DNA of 64,000 bases, taken from the NCBI GenBank assembly GCA_024811115.1, contig JAKOGH010000142.1, forward strand, positions 310,001-374,000, read 5' to 3'. Numbering within the stretch: the stretch's first letter is position 1; every line of letters begins with the position of its first letter. The notes below the pieces were generated by a model that did not search any database, had not been told where the DNA came from, and saw nothing but the letters and a program-made list of their open reading frames with translations. Source of the stretch: Terana coerulea (Eukaryota; Basidiomycota; Agaricomycetes; Polyporales; Phanerochaetaceae). Below, piece by piece: positions 22,979 through 35,924 of this stretch. Position numbers and translations under genes: made by a program.

Positions 22979-24893
22979 ATGATGCGGCCAGTATGCGCAT
23001 CGTCTCTCGGGTTATTAGGGCTATCTTGGACGATGTCCTTGGCGACCACTGCAGGAGCAACCGATGCATCGATACTGCCTTTGGTGAGTAGCTTGACCAA
23101 AGCATCAGTCGCGTAAATCCTGACATCTCTTTTTACAGGGATTTACATTTTCATGGCCACCACAGACACCGGTGCCGGTACCGGTCACTGGTGCGTCATT
23201 CCTATGCTTAGCATTGGACGACCAAGTGGTAACAGACTATAGCACAATGCGACGTAATCAACATCTCTTGGGAGAGAGGAGCATTGAGCGAGTATGTATC
23301 CGTTCTAGTATATGCCTAAATATATCCACTCATCTTCCATCGTAACAGCTCCGCACCCAATCCAACTCCACCTTATTTTCTGCAAGTCTACACATCGTAC
23401 GTCTCTCTTGAGATGCCTCGGCAAGTCAATATATCTAACACATTGAACAACTAGTACATTTGTCGTGCCGTTGATTGTCCCGGCGGGCAACGGCGAGTCG
23501 TTCGTGAGTCGCTATGCAGCCGCGAGTGCGCCGCCCCCTCACAAACTCTATACAAAGGATTGGCCGGTGCCGTTTGTTCCAGACACCCAATACCAAATAT
23601 GCATGGTGCGCGGTTCTCTGCTGTGGATCATGTGCATTGGTATGACTTTGTGCAGTTCGACAGCAAGGGCGTCACTGGTGGTTGCCAGGCGATCTATACG
23701 GTCATTCCGGCAATCAATAGCACTCTCCACAATCCACCCACTTGCAAAAACTTGACGTACCCACACGTTGAGAAAAATCTTGGGGTCGACGCTTCCACTC
23801 AAGAGAGCGGTACTTGGTCGCAGTTTGGTTTTATTGATCAGGTGCGTTGCAGGGCTAACGCTGTCCGAGAACAAACCTGATCTCGCAACCGAAGTGTACG
23901 AACTTAACTGTCAAGCCGACGAACGGGACGCCGCCCTACACGATGACAGTGAGCGGGACTGTCTCACGCTCATGGCTTGGTTTGACCACAATTTGCAGAT
24001 CGCACCTGCATTACACCCACCATTAAATCTCACGTCGAACACAGCCGATCCTATCAGCTGGACAGTCGCTCTGGTGAGCGTATGCCGAGTTCTTCGTGGC
24101 TCTACAACCACTCAACGACAAGTGCAGACCTGGAGCATGCCCTTCTTTATCTCGCTAGTCGACTCCACGGGAATGACGTGGTCACAAGGTCCATTACACA
24201 GCGGGCAGGGTAGTAGCGATGGCTGTCTGACCCAGAACACATTGTACGCCGCACAGCTCACATCTTTGAGACCGCGTTCTTATGGTCCACGTGTAGATCT
24301 GTCGTGCAGCCCGCACCATCGGCGCAGCAGATTCAACCATGGGTTCCAGGAGTTTCGGCTGTCTGCGGTCTCATCCTTGGCTCAGCCTTCTCTATATTTT
24401 ACATGCTCTTCCGACGGAGAAAGGATAACGCCACCCGTACCATGCTGACATTTAATCCCTCGACTCCAAGTCAAGGCTGGCAGCATGACGGCGTAGCTTC
24501 ACATGGGTTAGTCGCACGGTGACTTGTGTAGAGTTGATAGCGCGGGCTGACAGTAGTGTTGTCAGTGGCGCCAGTAGCCGCATAAACAACGTTAGGCCAT
24601 ATGCCGTCATTCGAAGTACAGAAGAAATCAATAAGGCACCTCTGGATACAGCCCAAAATCAACTGCATTCTCGCACTTTGGACGTTGAGTCTGCGTCCTA
24701 TTCACCTCCTCAAGCTGCCAGCGCTGGCGCCTCAGGCTCTTTGCACGTTGCACCTTCCGAGTCTCCGTCCTCAGAGGGTCAGATGAACTCACCACTCTAT
24801 CACATTCACTCCGTCTCTGGCGAGCCTTCTACGACTTTGTATGTCCCTGGTACCTCCGAGCAAGGGGAGCGTCTTCCTCAGTATCAGCCTTAG
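22979..24893 (+). CDS. secreted-type single-pass membrane protein with two repeated ectodomain modules
   Basis: Unnamed fungal surface protein reconstructed from about ten exons without a frame break. A hydrophobic leader (MMRPVCASSLGLLGLSW) fits a signal peptide. The ectodomain has two related modules, one opening AQCDVINISW with NPTPPYFLQV and one opening QCTNLTVKP with NGTPPYTMTI. Each is followed by a strand pair and N-glycosylation sites. The sequence then runs through PAPSAQQIQPW to one membrane helix (VSAVCGLILGSAFSIFYMLF), an RRRK stop-transfer signal, and a Ser/Pro-rich cytosolic tail ending QYQP. The layout (signal peptide, ectodomain, single TM, disordered tail) recalls fungal wall-stress sensors, but no WSC domain is present. 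Function unknown. Confidence 0.65.
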
Positions 24894-25718
24894 ACCTGTG
24901 ATATTTACTTCTTGTTGGTGAGTTTGAACTTCACATTGTAACCGTTAAACGTTGGAAGCTCACAAGCGGCATTCATATTTGCATTGCTCCTATTGCCCAG
25001 GAGTTGACTCGAAATAGCCTGCCTAACACGATTACCCAACGGTAAATAATCCTGGACTGTGCACGCATCCCTCCCTTCCTTTGCCTCACTTTCATTATGG
25101 ATTATGATCAGCGGTATATATTTATGGACTTTGCGGCCTGGGGCCTAAAACGGGTGGTACAGATCAAGTTTGCGGACAGTGATGTATCCGTGGGACGTTC
25201 GTGTTGAATATGTAAACAGTAGTTCACTGCAATCTTCAAGTAATGCTTCTCAGTAGTACTCCGTTGTTACTCGGGCTGACCGTGGGATAACGAACAAACA
25301 AACGCGCAAATAAAGAATAGCACGCTTCCGTCTCGTCTTCACTCGCCGTCGAAGTCGACGCCATCCGGCCGTTAACTTACACCCACATCTTTTTCGCCCT
25401 CAACGCCACACTGAGCACGTCGCACTCAAGTCGTGCTCAAGTTGGTATCGCAGAAAATGACATTCATTGCGGTCAATAAAGCACGACGAGTATTACAATG
25501 GGTATGCTAGGGTATTCGCTATAACGCTACATGAGATCGAACCGGGGGCTATATGGCTACAGGAGGGATATAACTGGGAGTCAAACAAGAGTAATGTGTA
25601 TGATCATGTCGGTGGAATGTATGGCAAAGCGTGTAAGAGAACGGGAACAGCGCGAGAGGTAGAGAAAAACAGGTACAGTCCATCCGAGTATATGCACGCC
25701 AAATGTTCACGTCTTCGT
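24894..25718. other. intergenic (convergent 3' ends)
   Basis: 3' flanks of the membrane-protein gene (+) and HMG-box gene 2 (-). No gene recognised. Confidence 0.4.
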
Positions 25719-27501
25719 CTAGTACTGAGGGATCTCAGCGGGGAACTGCATGTCATCGCGATGGAAGGCATAACCCTCGGTCGGGTCCATGGCGCAGTTA
25801 GCGATCCCGCTGAACTGCTCGACGCCGTACACGTAGTCTTGAATATGCATGTTGGGGTCGTACTCGCCGGCGTGCTGGTACGTAATGCCCTCGTGCACCA
25901 TCCCCGTCTCGGCGGCGACTGCAACGTTGGGCATCGTCGGCCAGCCCATGCCTTCCTGCATCTGCTCCGCGGAAGACGCATACATCGCCATGTTCATGTC
26001 AGACGGCTCGTGCTCGGCGGGCGGAGGGGTGGCAGAGAACCCAGATGGAGACGCAGCGGGCGTGAACTCCTCCTGCGGGGGCCAGGTCATGCGGTTGAAG
26101 TCGGCAGGTGTGATCGCCGAATATGGGTACGCGGACGACACGGCGGTCGAAGCAGGGGACATCGCATCCGAGAGGGGATCGGCGGATACGTGGTCCAGGG
26201 GGAGATGCTTAAAGCAAGAGCCGGATTTGCGTTGGGATCATTCTGCAGGATCAGGTAAGCGCTGCTCTGCTACAGAATCAAAGTGAACTTACGAAGAGCA
26301 TACTGTTCTGAGGAGCACCGCGCAAGAAACCCTCACTGGAATTCAAGAAGGACGTCTCGAACAGGTCGGTATTGACCTCGGGCAGTGGCTCGTGATCAGG
26401 CTGAAGATCGTGGTGCGAGAACATTGCAGGCATCGACCAGTCGCCGTAGCAAGTCGGTGTGGCGCTGGAAGGACGCCTGGGATAGAACTGACGGTTGGCT
26501 CGGGAGATGTTGTTGACAGGGGATTCTGGTCGCGATGCAGAGGCTTGACCGAAGAATGGAACCGACGGAATGGCGATGCCGCTGAAGCCTCCACCCATCA
26601 GATACGGTGGCACAGACGATGAGCGACGGTGCTGCAAGAGATGGGAATACTGGGGGGCCATTGGGGCCGGCATAGCAAGCGGGGCGTGATGGCCAACCAT
26701 GGGGCTAGCGGAACCCGTTGCATCCCGTCGACGGTCGAGGTCAAGGCGCCGTACAGCAGCAGTAAGCTCCTCGCCCTTCTTCCCCTCGAGAAGCAACGCG
26801 GCGACCTCCTCACAGCGGCGCTCGTCAGTCTCCTCCGACGCTGCCTTGTCTTTCCGAGCTTTCTGCTTATTCTTGTTGTGAACAGGCTTGAAGCGATAGT
26901 TCGGGTACATCTCCTTGTGTTCCGCCTTTGCCTTTTTCGCCCGCGCCTCCCAAACCTTCTTCTCATGCTCGGGGAGCGCCTTCCAGCAATTGCCTGCAAG
27001 ACTCAGTAGTGAGAATCCCGCGCCTCATCCGCTCGCAAACGCACTCACCGATGATTTTCGAGAGCGATCCGTGATTCGTCTCGATCGAGCCCGGGACATG
27101 CTTCTGACGGACAAAGTTCGCACGGAACAGCATGAAAGCATTCGGTGGCCGCGGGATGTACCCCTGAGAGCGGCGCTTGCCCGGCGGCTGTCTTCGACGC
27201 GTTGGCGGAGGTGCGGGGGTTTCAGCAGGAGGGAAGAGGGCATCCATTGGCGACGGGATGTCGGTCGGCAGGTCGTCCGAGCCATCCGTTTCTTCGACAT
27301 ACGTGCCGGGGGTTACATTTGGCGCAAATGTGACATTCCGCGGCGAGGTGACGATTCCGTAGTTCCCAGGCTTGATAGGACCGAGGGTGGCCGCTGTAGA
27401 GCAAGTCGGTCAGCACACATCGTCGACAGGCATGCTAGCAATCGCCACGTACCAAGACCAAGAGACGACCTCCTACGACGATTCAAACGAGAGACGGGCA
27501 T
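25719..27501 (-). CDS. HMG-box transcription factor 2 (apparent frameshift)
   Basis: Starts at ATG 27501 (MPVSRLNRRRRSS), with an intron from GTACGT to CTACAG. The next exon carries LGPIKPGNYGIVTSP and a basic Pro-rich linker. The HMG box reads PRPPNAFMLFRANFVRQKHV, then HGSLSKIIG, an intron, and NCWKALPEHEKKVWEARA up to YPNYRF. This is an uninterrupted box, unlike HMG gene 1. A Lys/Glu-rich coiled segment, a Ser/Pro-rich region and an acidic tail ending AEIPQY follow. An intron lies around 26245-26290. One base is missing near 26211-26213 (an A run on the plus strand); restoring it joins NDPNANPALA to LPLDHVSADPLSDAMSPAS. It is probably a developmental or mating-pathway type regulator, by family only. 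Confidence 0.82.
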
Positions 27502-27652
27502 GTGTAAAGCTACAGTGGGGTATTAAGTATGGATGTGAGTAGTGTGTCTTGTCTATGCTCAATGAACGAGGACTGATTCGATTCCCAATCGAGGGAAACA
27601 CAAGGGGAGAGGAGAAGGAGAGTCGAAGAAATCAAGATAATGGTCGAGCGGT

Positions 27653-27660
27653 TCTTATAT
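27653..27660 (-). promoter_or_regulatory. TATA box of HMG-box gene 2
   Basis: On the minus strand GGATATAAGAAC occurs about 155 bp before the ATG at 27501, a plausible TATA element at the distance seen for HMG gene 1. Confidence 0.45.
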
Positions 27661-29729
27661 CCCCGTGTGTGTCTTCCGAACGGCTGGCCAGGGACGAGAT
27701 GGCCATCTGAATTCCACCAGATGCTGATTCCGTTCGCGCCCTTGGACCCCGGACACTGCGGACTCGACCTCGCCGAACCTTCGCGTGCGCCCGTGCGTAC
27801 AGCCCTCGCAGCCGCCAGCTGATCGGACCTCCCCCTGCATGTTTCTCCCCCACCTCTCCCTGATTGAAGATTACCCCAGCCGGAATCGTCTTCTCTACGA
27901 CGTCTACTCAGACCCTCTCAATTTGCAGCAGCACTGCACGTGAGTAGTCAACAATCGTCCGGGGTCCTGCCGCTTCCCATCACGCAGCTTAATGACCAGT
28001 TTGTGCACTACCTTGTGCCCGAAACTGGTTAGTCACTTGTACTTCCCACAAATAGGGCTCCTTCATCTCCGTTATCCCTAACGATTTACGTCGCACAGTG
28101 CGGACTAGCGAACGTATACCCACCTCTTCCATATTTTGGAGGCCGTAGGTGACTCCGCCGGTTGCCCCAGAGGCTCCGAAGCCTGAAGAAGTCGAAACTC
28201 GTGTAACGGTGCTGGGAAGGTGAGTTTGTGGCGCCTATTACGCCTGAGAGCATGCCGTCTGACAGCGTTTCTCAGCCGATGCGCTGCCACCATGCATCCT
28301 CCACACTGATCTAGGACCTGGGCATGTGCCCTGTTCTCGCCTGCGGCCCATGGACTTAGGACGGCAAAGTGCGGGAGGGCCGTCCTCGCCGGGACTGGAA
28401 TGCCATGCAGCCCGCCGAGGCGCGCTATGCGAACTTTCCTTTCCCACCCAGCGTGACCTCAGACTCAAGCGCCTGTTAGGCATTGTCTGCGAATGGCAGA
28501 TTCTACGTCTACGGTGCTTTCCCGGGACCCTGGCTTGCCTCTGGTGTTTCAAGTTTCGGGGCGGAGGTTGAAAGAAGGTGCTACCTTGTAACTCGAACGG
28601 CCAGCGAAGGCGTACAGGTGTCGGCATGGATACTTGCCCCGATGACGACTGCCACGAGGTTTTTGGCGATCCGTTATACCGAGGAGGAGTAGGCGGCGTG
28701 TACTGCATGCGCGGTGGCGACGACCCTTTCTGTCACCTGCAGAGGCCTTCCAGCGCGGGTTTGGTCTCCAGCCACACAAGGACCGCTCGTAGCACGAAAC
28801 AACAAGATGCGTCGTTTCCAGCTGCTCGTCGACCTGGTGCTGTGAGGCAGGCTCCACCTGCAGACAAGACGTAAAAGTACTGTTGTTGAAACTCCGTACG
28901 GAACAGCGAGTCCCGGGGAACAAGGAAGTGGTGAGTCCTACGCACTTCGTACTACGCTAAATCTGCATCCTCACCGAAAGCATCTAGCAATAATCGACGG
29001 ACGGTGATATACGCATATCAATCCAGTCCCAGCTCCGCTGCAGCGTCGGAAAGGTCCGCGCGGTGTCATCAATTTGCACGGTAAATTGAGATTTTCTCGT
29101 GTGTGGGTTGCCACTGTTTCTTCTATCTTGTCTCAGAGAAATATTCAGCAAATGTACAATCAAGATGCGTCGGTGGGTGCCCCACGGCTCAGCTTTTCCT
29201 GACAGCTTTGGCCCACACAAGATCTTTGCGACATCTCAGCAGAGGTGCGCGTCTGGTCACTTGCTAATCTGCCACGCGCCGCAGGCGCGGGGAACGTGAC
29301 CGCAGCTAACACAGGTTAGGCTAACCAAATAAGTCATAGCCGGTTGTGCATACTGTGCCATCCGCCGCGTGTTATCAGCTCCGGTCTTGTATCATGATAC
29401 AACATCATGAGTTCACCTTGTCAACATGCCGGTAATAGTACTTATGGCATAATGAATCCGGGGTCTTGCTGGGTTCCTACAAAAAACCCTGACAATCATT
29501 ACTGTATCTCTATGGTCTCTCATTCAATATCATCGATCCATTTCCTGACGGAAGAACGATGGGAGTAAGTACGAACGTCGGCATTTACATGGACCCTGTG
29601 GCGCTCTACGCCACAATGTTCCTAGCTTCCTTTTCTGGCCTATAAGGCATGCGGTCCGATAAGGCTATCCGACAAGCGCCTGCTAGAGCCACGACTTCGC
29701 CGCTGTTGTTTCCCTAACCTCCATCACGA
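27661..29729. other. long intergenic region
   Basis: About 2 kb between the divergent HMG gene 2 and cytidine deaminase. Frames at 28238-28708 (-) and 28326-28571 (+) are short, basic and without family resemblance. Nothing supported. Confidence 0.45.
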
Positions 29730-30510
<781 letters not shown>

Positions 30511-30843
30511 TTACTCCGGGGAAATGGATATATATAGGGGAATTCAAATATATGATATCAGAAATTACAGTATACTTGCTGAGAACTCCCCGCGTAGCTG
30601 CCATTTCCCCTTCAAGTCTCGTAAAGGGCTATCTCTATATCTCCCTTTTCTCTTCTCCTCGCGGGCCCGGAGCTCTGGCAGACTGTCACAGGTCGCAATT
30701 TCCCGCGCTTGTGCACAACCCTAACCCGAGACAGATGTCATCCAGCTGGCTGTCTCTGGTCAACGTCAACTTTAATAATAACCGCCGTCTCAAGCTTGCT
30801 ATGTGCTCGTATTCTCTTTCTTGACTATTTATTTGCCTGCATA
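30511..30843. other. intergenic
   Basis: Short spacer between two plus-strand genes; contains the 3' flank of cytidine deaminase and the J-protein promoter. Confidence 0.4.
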
Positions 30844-31643
30844 ATGCATCGGATATCGCAACAAATGCGCAGGGCATCGACGTCCGCACACCCGTATCCG
30901 TATCCATCGCAGGCGCAGCCAACGCCATGGCAAATATTCCACCTCTCGCCCGGAGCCAGTCAGAAGGATATCAAGTCTAGATGTACGCAAAACAATATTG
31001 TCGTGTATAGAAAACCGCCGGATGTAAATCATCATCCGCTATACTGATTAGTTCATCCCTGCGACCTCAAGACTACGAATTGGTGAGGGTGCACCATCCC
31101 GACTCGCCTCAGTGTAGGGAGCTACCCGCAACCATACGACATCAACGGTTCCAGTCTGTGTCACACGCCTACGATGTTCTAAGAGGGAAGAGAACACATC
31201 AAGCCAGGACGTGGGACCCTGCTCGAGAAGAGTTGGAACGTAGAAGGCGATACCATGACATGGGTTATGGTGCAACCCACGGCAATCCATCCGGCTTCAA
31301 CGGCGCGCCAGGACATGCTGGACGACAATGGACCGCGAGCGCAGATGATAGATGGAAGGACAGAGTTATCATGTGTGTGGGCCTTGTGGTAGGTGATAGT
31401 AATGTCGGTCTCTCTGTTTGCTCAATGTAGAGTTGACAGGCACTCGCTATCGGCTTCGCTCCTGCTATGATGTTTGGGCCTCCCGGTCACCAAACGCACC
31501 TCTCCGCATCCGCTAATCTCGCTCAAGCTCGTGCAGAGGCCAAGGAGTTTGGTGCTGAAAGGCGAAGGGAAATCCGGCGGAGGGTCCAAGAGCACCGCGA
31601 ACAGTCCGCTTCAAGGAACAACGAAGACGATGCCACGCGATAA
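30844..31643 (+). CDS. membrane-anchored J-domain protein
   Basis: Hsp70 co-chaperone. Exon 1 from ATG 30844 has a basic, Ser-rich leader (MHRISQQMRRASTS) that could target mitochondria, then the start of the J domain (TPWQIFHLSPGASQKDIKSR). After an intron from GTACGC to CTCAAG the reading continues YYELVRVHHPDSP with the HPD motif, then RFQSVSHAYDVLRG. The last exon starts after GTTGACAG and completes a hydrophobic segment (MCVGLVALAIGFAPAMMF), ending in a charged Arg/Glu-rich tail (AERRREIRRR). J domain, one membrane segment and a basic leader resemble yeast Jid1. Frame intact. Confidence 0.8.
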
Positions 31644-32191
31644 CCCAACCAGTAGAGTATTAACTGGACTTTTGTATTCATACCCGTGAGTTTACTTGTA
31701 TCATATGAACGATCCGGCGCATTTGTCTCTGCCAAACTGTCTGCCTTTATCCGTCTACGACCGCGTGGCCATTCGTTCCCTTCAGGACACTGCCAGGTAC
31801 AAACACTCAGGAAGCCAGTCTTTTTCCAGCCAAGTCTCAGGACGTCATGTCAAGATCCTAGTCACCTCGACAGATCCCCGCCCTCTGCGCTCTGCGACCA
31901 ATGGCTGCATGCGCTCGGGGCGCCTCATGCAGCGCGGAAAGGCGCTAGCCGCCTGTAAGCGATTATTGCCCTTCGTCTTGAGCCCATCGAGCCCATTCGC
32001 AAAAAGAGCTCCTTGGTGCTTGAGCCTTGGACTTATCGTACATTCCAAGGCGTCGAACAGGACAAAAATCTGTGCCTGCGCACCGTGTGCTCCGTGATTT
32101 TTTTTATCATGCGATTCATGGCGGTGCACTCTGGCAGTATAAATCACGGGAGACTTGGGAATGTTACAGACGACGTCGCCCCGTCGCCACC
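31644..32191. other. intergenic
   Basis: Spacer before the potassium transporter. An open frame at 31696-32097 has no recognisable content. Nothing else seen. Confidence 0.4.
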
Positions 32192-35100
32192 ATGAACCCT
32201 CACAGCGTCGCAGAAGCAGGCAAAAGCCGCAAGGCCAGCCTAGGCGCTTTCAACTGGGCTCTTATCACCCTGTCCTTCCAGACGTTGGGTGAGCCGCACG
32301 CCTGCATTTCAAGATCGTCGCTGACCTCCATGCAGGAATAATATACTCGGATATCGGTACCTCGCCGTTGTATGCGCACAATGGGGTATTGCCGGCTACT
32401 GGACCAGTCCCACCCAAGGAAGACGTTATTGGGGGCATTAGTGCCATTATATGGGCTTTAACGCTTCTACCGCTGTTGAAATATGTGCGTTCCCGCAATC
32501 ATTTACTTTCGTTCGCTAACCGTGTGACTACATACAGGTCTTTATATGTCTTCGATTTGGGACGACCGAAGGTACGTCGTTGATGTTTCCTTTGCCGTGG
32601 TCCTTGCTGATCAATTGCGTCTAACTCGTAGGCGAAGGAGGAACGTTCGCCTTGTTTCAAGGGCTGTATCCTACTGAGCGGGACTACTCGGATGAAGATT
32701 CTCTTCTTGAGCCATCAAATGAGAAGTCTCTGGAGGTGTCATCAGATGCTCATTCCGCAACGGCCATTCAACACTCGATATCTCTCCCAAGCGCCGCTGG
32801 CCTTTGCTCGTCTGGGTTAGCGCGAAGTCTAACGTCCTCGTGATACATGGATAGGCTTCTAACTTATACTATGTAGTGTTTATTCGGTACCAGTCTCACT
32901 CTGGCGGATGGAATCTTCACGCCTGCGGTGTCAGTAACCAGTGCCGTGGCGGGTATTGCTGTCGCGAAGCCCTCCGTCGCCAACGATGTTACCCCTATCT
33001 CTATCGTACGTCTTGTATTAATTAACATTCAACGGGCTTGCGTACTTACGAACTCTCAGGCGCTGCTTATTGTGCTCTTCCTGCGCAGTCCCGAGGCACC
33101 TCTCAGCTCGGATTCTTATTTGCGCCAGGTAAGCTTCTTAAGATATATTATACTATCTACCAGCTGACATGGTCTAGCGACATTTGTTTGGCTCATTCTA
33201 CTGGCAGCCACGGGCGTCGTGAACGTTGTCTCATATCCTGGTATCTTCCGTGCATTCGACCCTTCACGGGCGATCCTGCGTAAGTGGACTGAGATTACAG
33301 CTTTTGCTTGTAACGCTGATGGTTTGTCCTCCTAGTCTTTGTGTGCATAAAGAACTACGATATTCTGGCGGAAGTTCTCCTGGCTCTTACTGGATGTGAG
33401 GGAATGTTCGCAAGGTTCGCCTTATCGATTCCATAGACACCTCACTCCCTTACATTGTGTCGTGTAGTCTCGGCCACTTCAACATCCTCTCGATCCAGTT
33501 GTCATTCAGCTTCTTCGTTTATCCTGCCATAGTCCTCGCGTACCTCGGCCAAGGTGCCCGTCTCATCGCTGATGGCGCAGACGTATTGCCCAATCTTTTC
33601 TATACCACCATCCCTGGTTCGACGAATAGACCCCTTTACTGGTTCGTGACTCAGCTCTCAATCCTACACCTACCGCTGACTTATTTATAGGATCATATTT
33701 GTTTTCGGCATATTGGCCACGGTGAGTAGCCTGTGAGAACATCCTGTAGTACTTTCCTAATTACTGTCATTAGTTCATCGCTTCGCAGACCCTTATTACG
33801 GTTTATTCAACAGCTCATCAAGATGCACGTCTTGCCACCGTCAGTGTCATGGTATTTATTCCCTCTCTCAAACTAACGCCTGTGTAGACTGCGTGTCGTC
33901 CCTACTTCTTCGAAGGTTAAGGGGCCAAATATACATCCCTGCCGTTAACTGGATTTGTAGGTGTCTTGCCGTTGCTCATAGCACCTATGTTGACAATGCA
34001 TGCTAGTGATGATCATTACAATCATTGTCGTCGCCACCTTCAAGAATTCAACTGCGTTGACGAACGCCTATGGGTTAGTACTTCCGCTGTTGATTTTTGT
34101 GCTGGGTACTGATTGTTTTTGTAGATTTTCCGTCGCGACTGTCATGTTCTCCACGACCACACTAATCGTAATCCAGATGAAGTTCGTTAAGCGCCTCCCC
34201 GTCGTTCTTGCACTGTCATTCTTCCTCGTATTCGGCTTCCTCGACGGTAAGTACGTGATTCTTGGCCCTGTTTCGAAAATACTAACCCGACCACCAGGCC
34301 TATTCTGGGGTGCTGCCCTTAAGAAGGTCCCCGAAGGAGCGTACGTCCCGCTGATTATCGGTGTAATTCTGTGAGTGTGTTGGCCATACCCCACTTTAGA
34401 GTCCTAATTGGATGGCAGGATGCTGCTCATGGTCTTCTGGAGCTGGGCGAAGGTGACTTATACTTTGTGATCGCATCAGACGCGAGCTTAACTTTTACTT
34501 AGGGCCTTGAGGACGCTTTCGATAGCGACCATCGCAAAGATCTGCATCGGGTCATTGTCCGCGAACAGATTGATCAGGCCGCGGGCGGACATGAAGTGTC
34601 TGAGATCGACTACCCATACGATGGCAGCGCCACTGCTCCCGATGCCGAGAAGTACTACGTCTGCGATTCTCAGAACCGTGTCCTTAACACGCTGCTTCCT
34701 ACTCCGGAAACCAATGTGGCGTTACAACTTGTCCGCCTGCCGGCATGCGCCGTTTTCCACCGTCTCACCTCAGGCAAAGGGGTCCCTCACTTTTTCGCTG
34801 GTGAGTTGGTGCCTGCTTTATCTCCGGCGCGGGTATATCACGTCGTAACATAGCATTCGTCCGTCAATGGCTTGCCTTACCAAGAGTCGTTGTTAGTCCA
34901 GTGATCTGCAATTTTACTCAGAAGGCTCTGATAGCTAATACTGGCGTAGATTGTTTTGTCCGTTCGTGTCATGTCTACGGCACACACCGAGGTGGAAGAG
35001 CGTTACACCTTACGCAAGGTCCCGGCGGTGAAGGGCTTCTACACTTTGATCTACCGTGTCGGATACCGGGAAACGTTCGACGTGAAGGTGTGTCTGGGAA

Positions 35101-35603
35101 CGTAATGTATCCTGGTCCAACGACTTACAAGAACTTGTCAGGCCAACGCCTTAATCGACAGTATATGCGAGATAGAGGCCAGAGAGGATCCTGCAAATAG
35201 CGCGTCCGTCATCGCCGAGATCCGTACTGCGGCTAGGAGAACCACGCACATGTGAGCTCCTCCAGCTTTTGTTATCTCGTATGATCTACTGAAGATAATT
35301 ACCATTGGTAGTGCACCCCACTACGTCGTGACCAGCCGTAGTTTAGGATCCAGCCGGACCATGAGGGTCGTCGGCTGGTGCAGGAGGCTACTAATTGAGG
35401 ATATATATCGCCGCCTTGGTAAGTGTAAGGATTGGCCTGTTCGATCCGGTTGTCTAAATACGCGTTTCGCAGCAACTATGTTCCCTGAGACTTCAGGATG
35501 GCGCAGCAGAGCTGATGAGTACGCACTCGAGTCTTCCCGCGACGACAACCTACTCACCTTACGTTGCAGGATCATCCACGTCGGTGTGAACGCCACTATA
35601 TAA
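32192..35603 (+). CDS. HAK1: HAK/KUP/KT potassium transporter (several apparent frameshifts)
   Basis: High-affinity K+ uptake protein of the plasma membrane, spread over many short exons from ATG 32192 (MNPHSVAEAG) to the stop at 35603. Signatures are IIYSDIGTSPLYA in TM1, GEGGTFALFQGLYP, CLFGTSLTLADGIFTPAVSV, VSYPGIFRAFDPSRA, GCEGMFASLGHFN, IQLSFSFFVYPAIVLAYLGQ, KVKGQIYIPAVNWILM and NSTALTNAYGFSVATVMF. The long cytosolic C-terminal domain ends EIIHVGVNATI. Apparent frame breaks lie near 32786-32788 (one base missing), 33083 (one missing), about 33800 (context unclear) and 33925 (one surplus). The chain between 33800 and 33900 is uncertain. Conserved residues on both sides argue for sequence errors rather than decay. 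Confidence 0.85.
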
Positions 35604-35924
35604 TCGCTAAGGAGAGCTGGCGCAGTATGCTTATCCGTTACTTCGGCATTGCTTTGGGCATTGCATGCAGCAGTACTATCGTGCTACTTGTTGAATTATT
35701 TCCACAACCTGTAACACTTCTTTACCTATCACATTTGCTGCGAATATACTTGGGATTGGAATGCCTTCACGACTATTGTAGGTGACCAGGTATCGCCCAC
35801 TGGTTCAACGATTAGCTCTATCTCTACCCTAAAGCAGTCGATCCTATCGGCTACAGAATACACATCATAGTGATACAGTGTCATCGAGATTTCCGTCCTT
35901 ACATCCTATCAAGAGGTTGCAGGG
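35604..35924. other. intergenic (convergent 3' ends)
   Basis: Joint terminator region of the K+ transporter (+) and arginyl-tRNA synthetase (-). No distinctive element. Confidence 0.4.

Noticed and set aside
7357..27501. Mating-type locus because of two HMG-box genes
   Set aside because: Agaricomycete mating loci are built on homeodomain and pheromone-receptor genes; none is present, nor the usual MIP flank.
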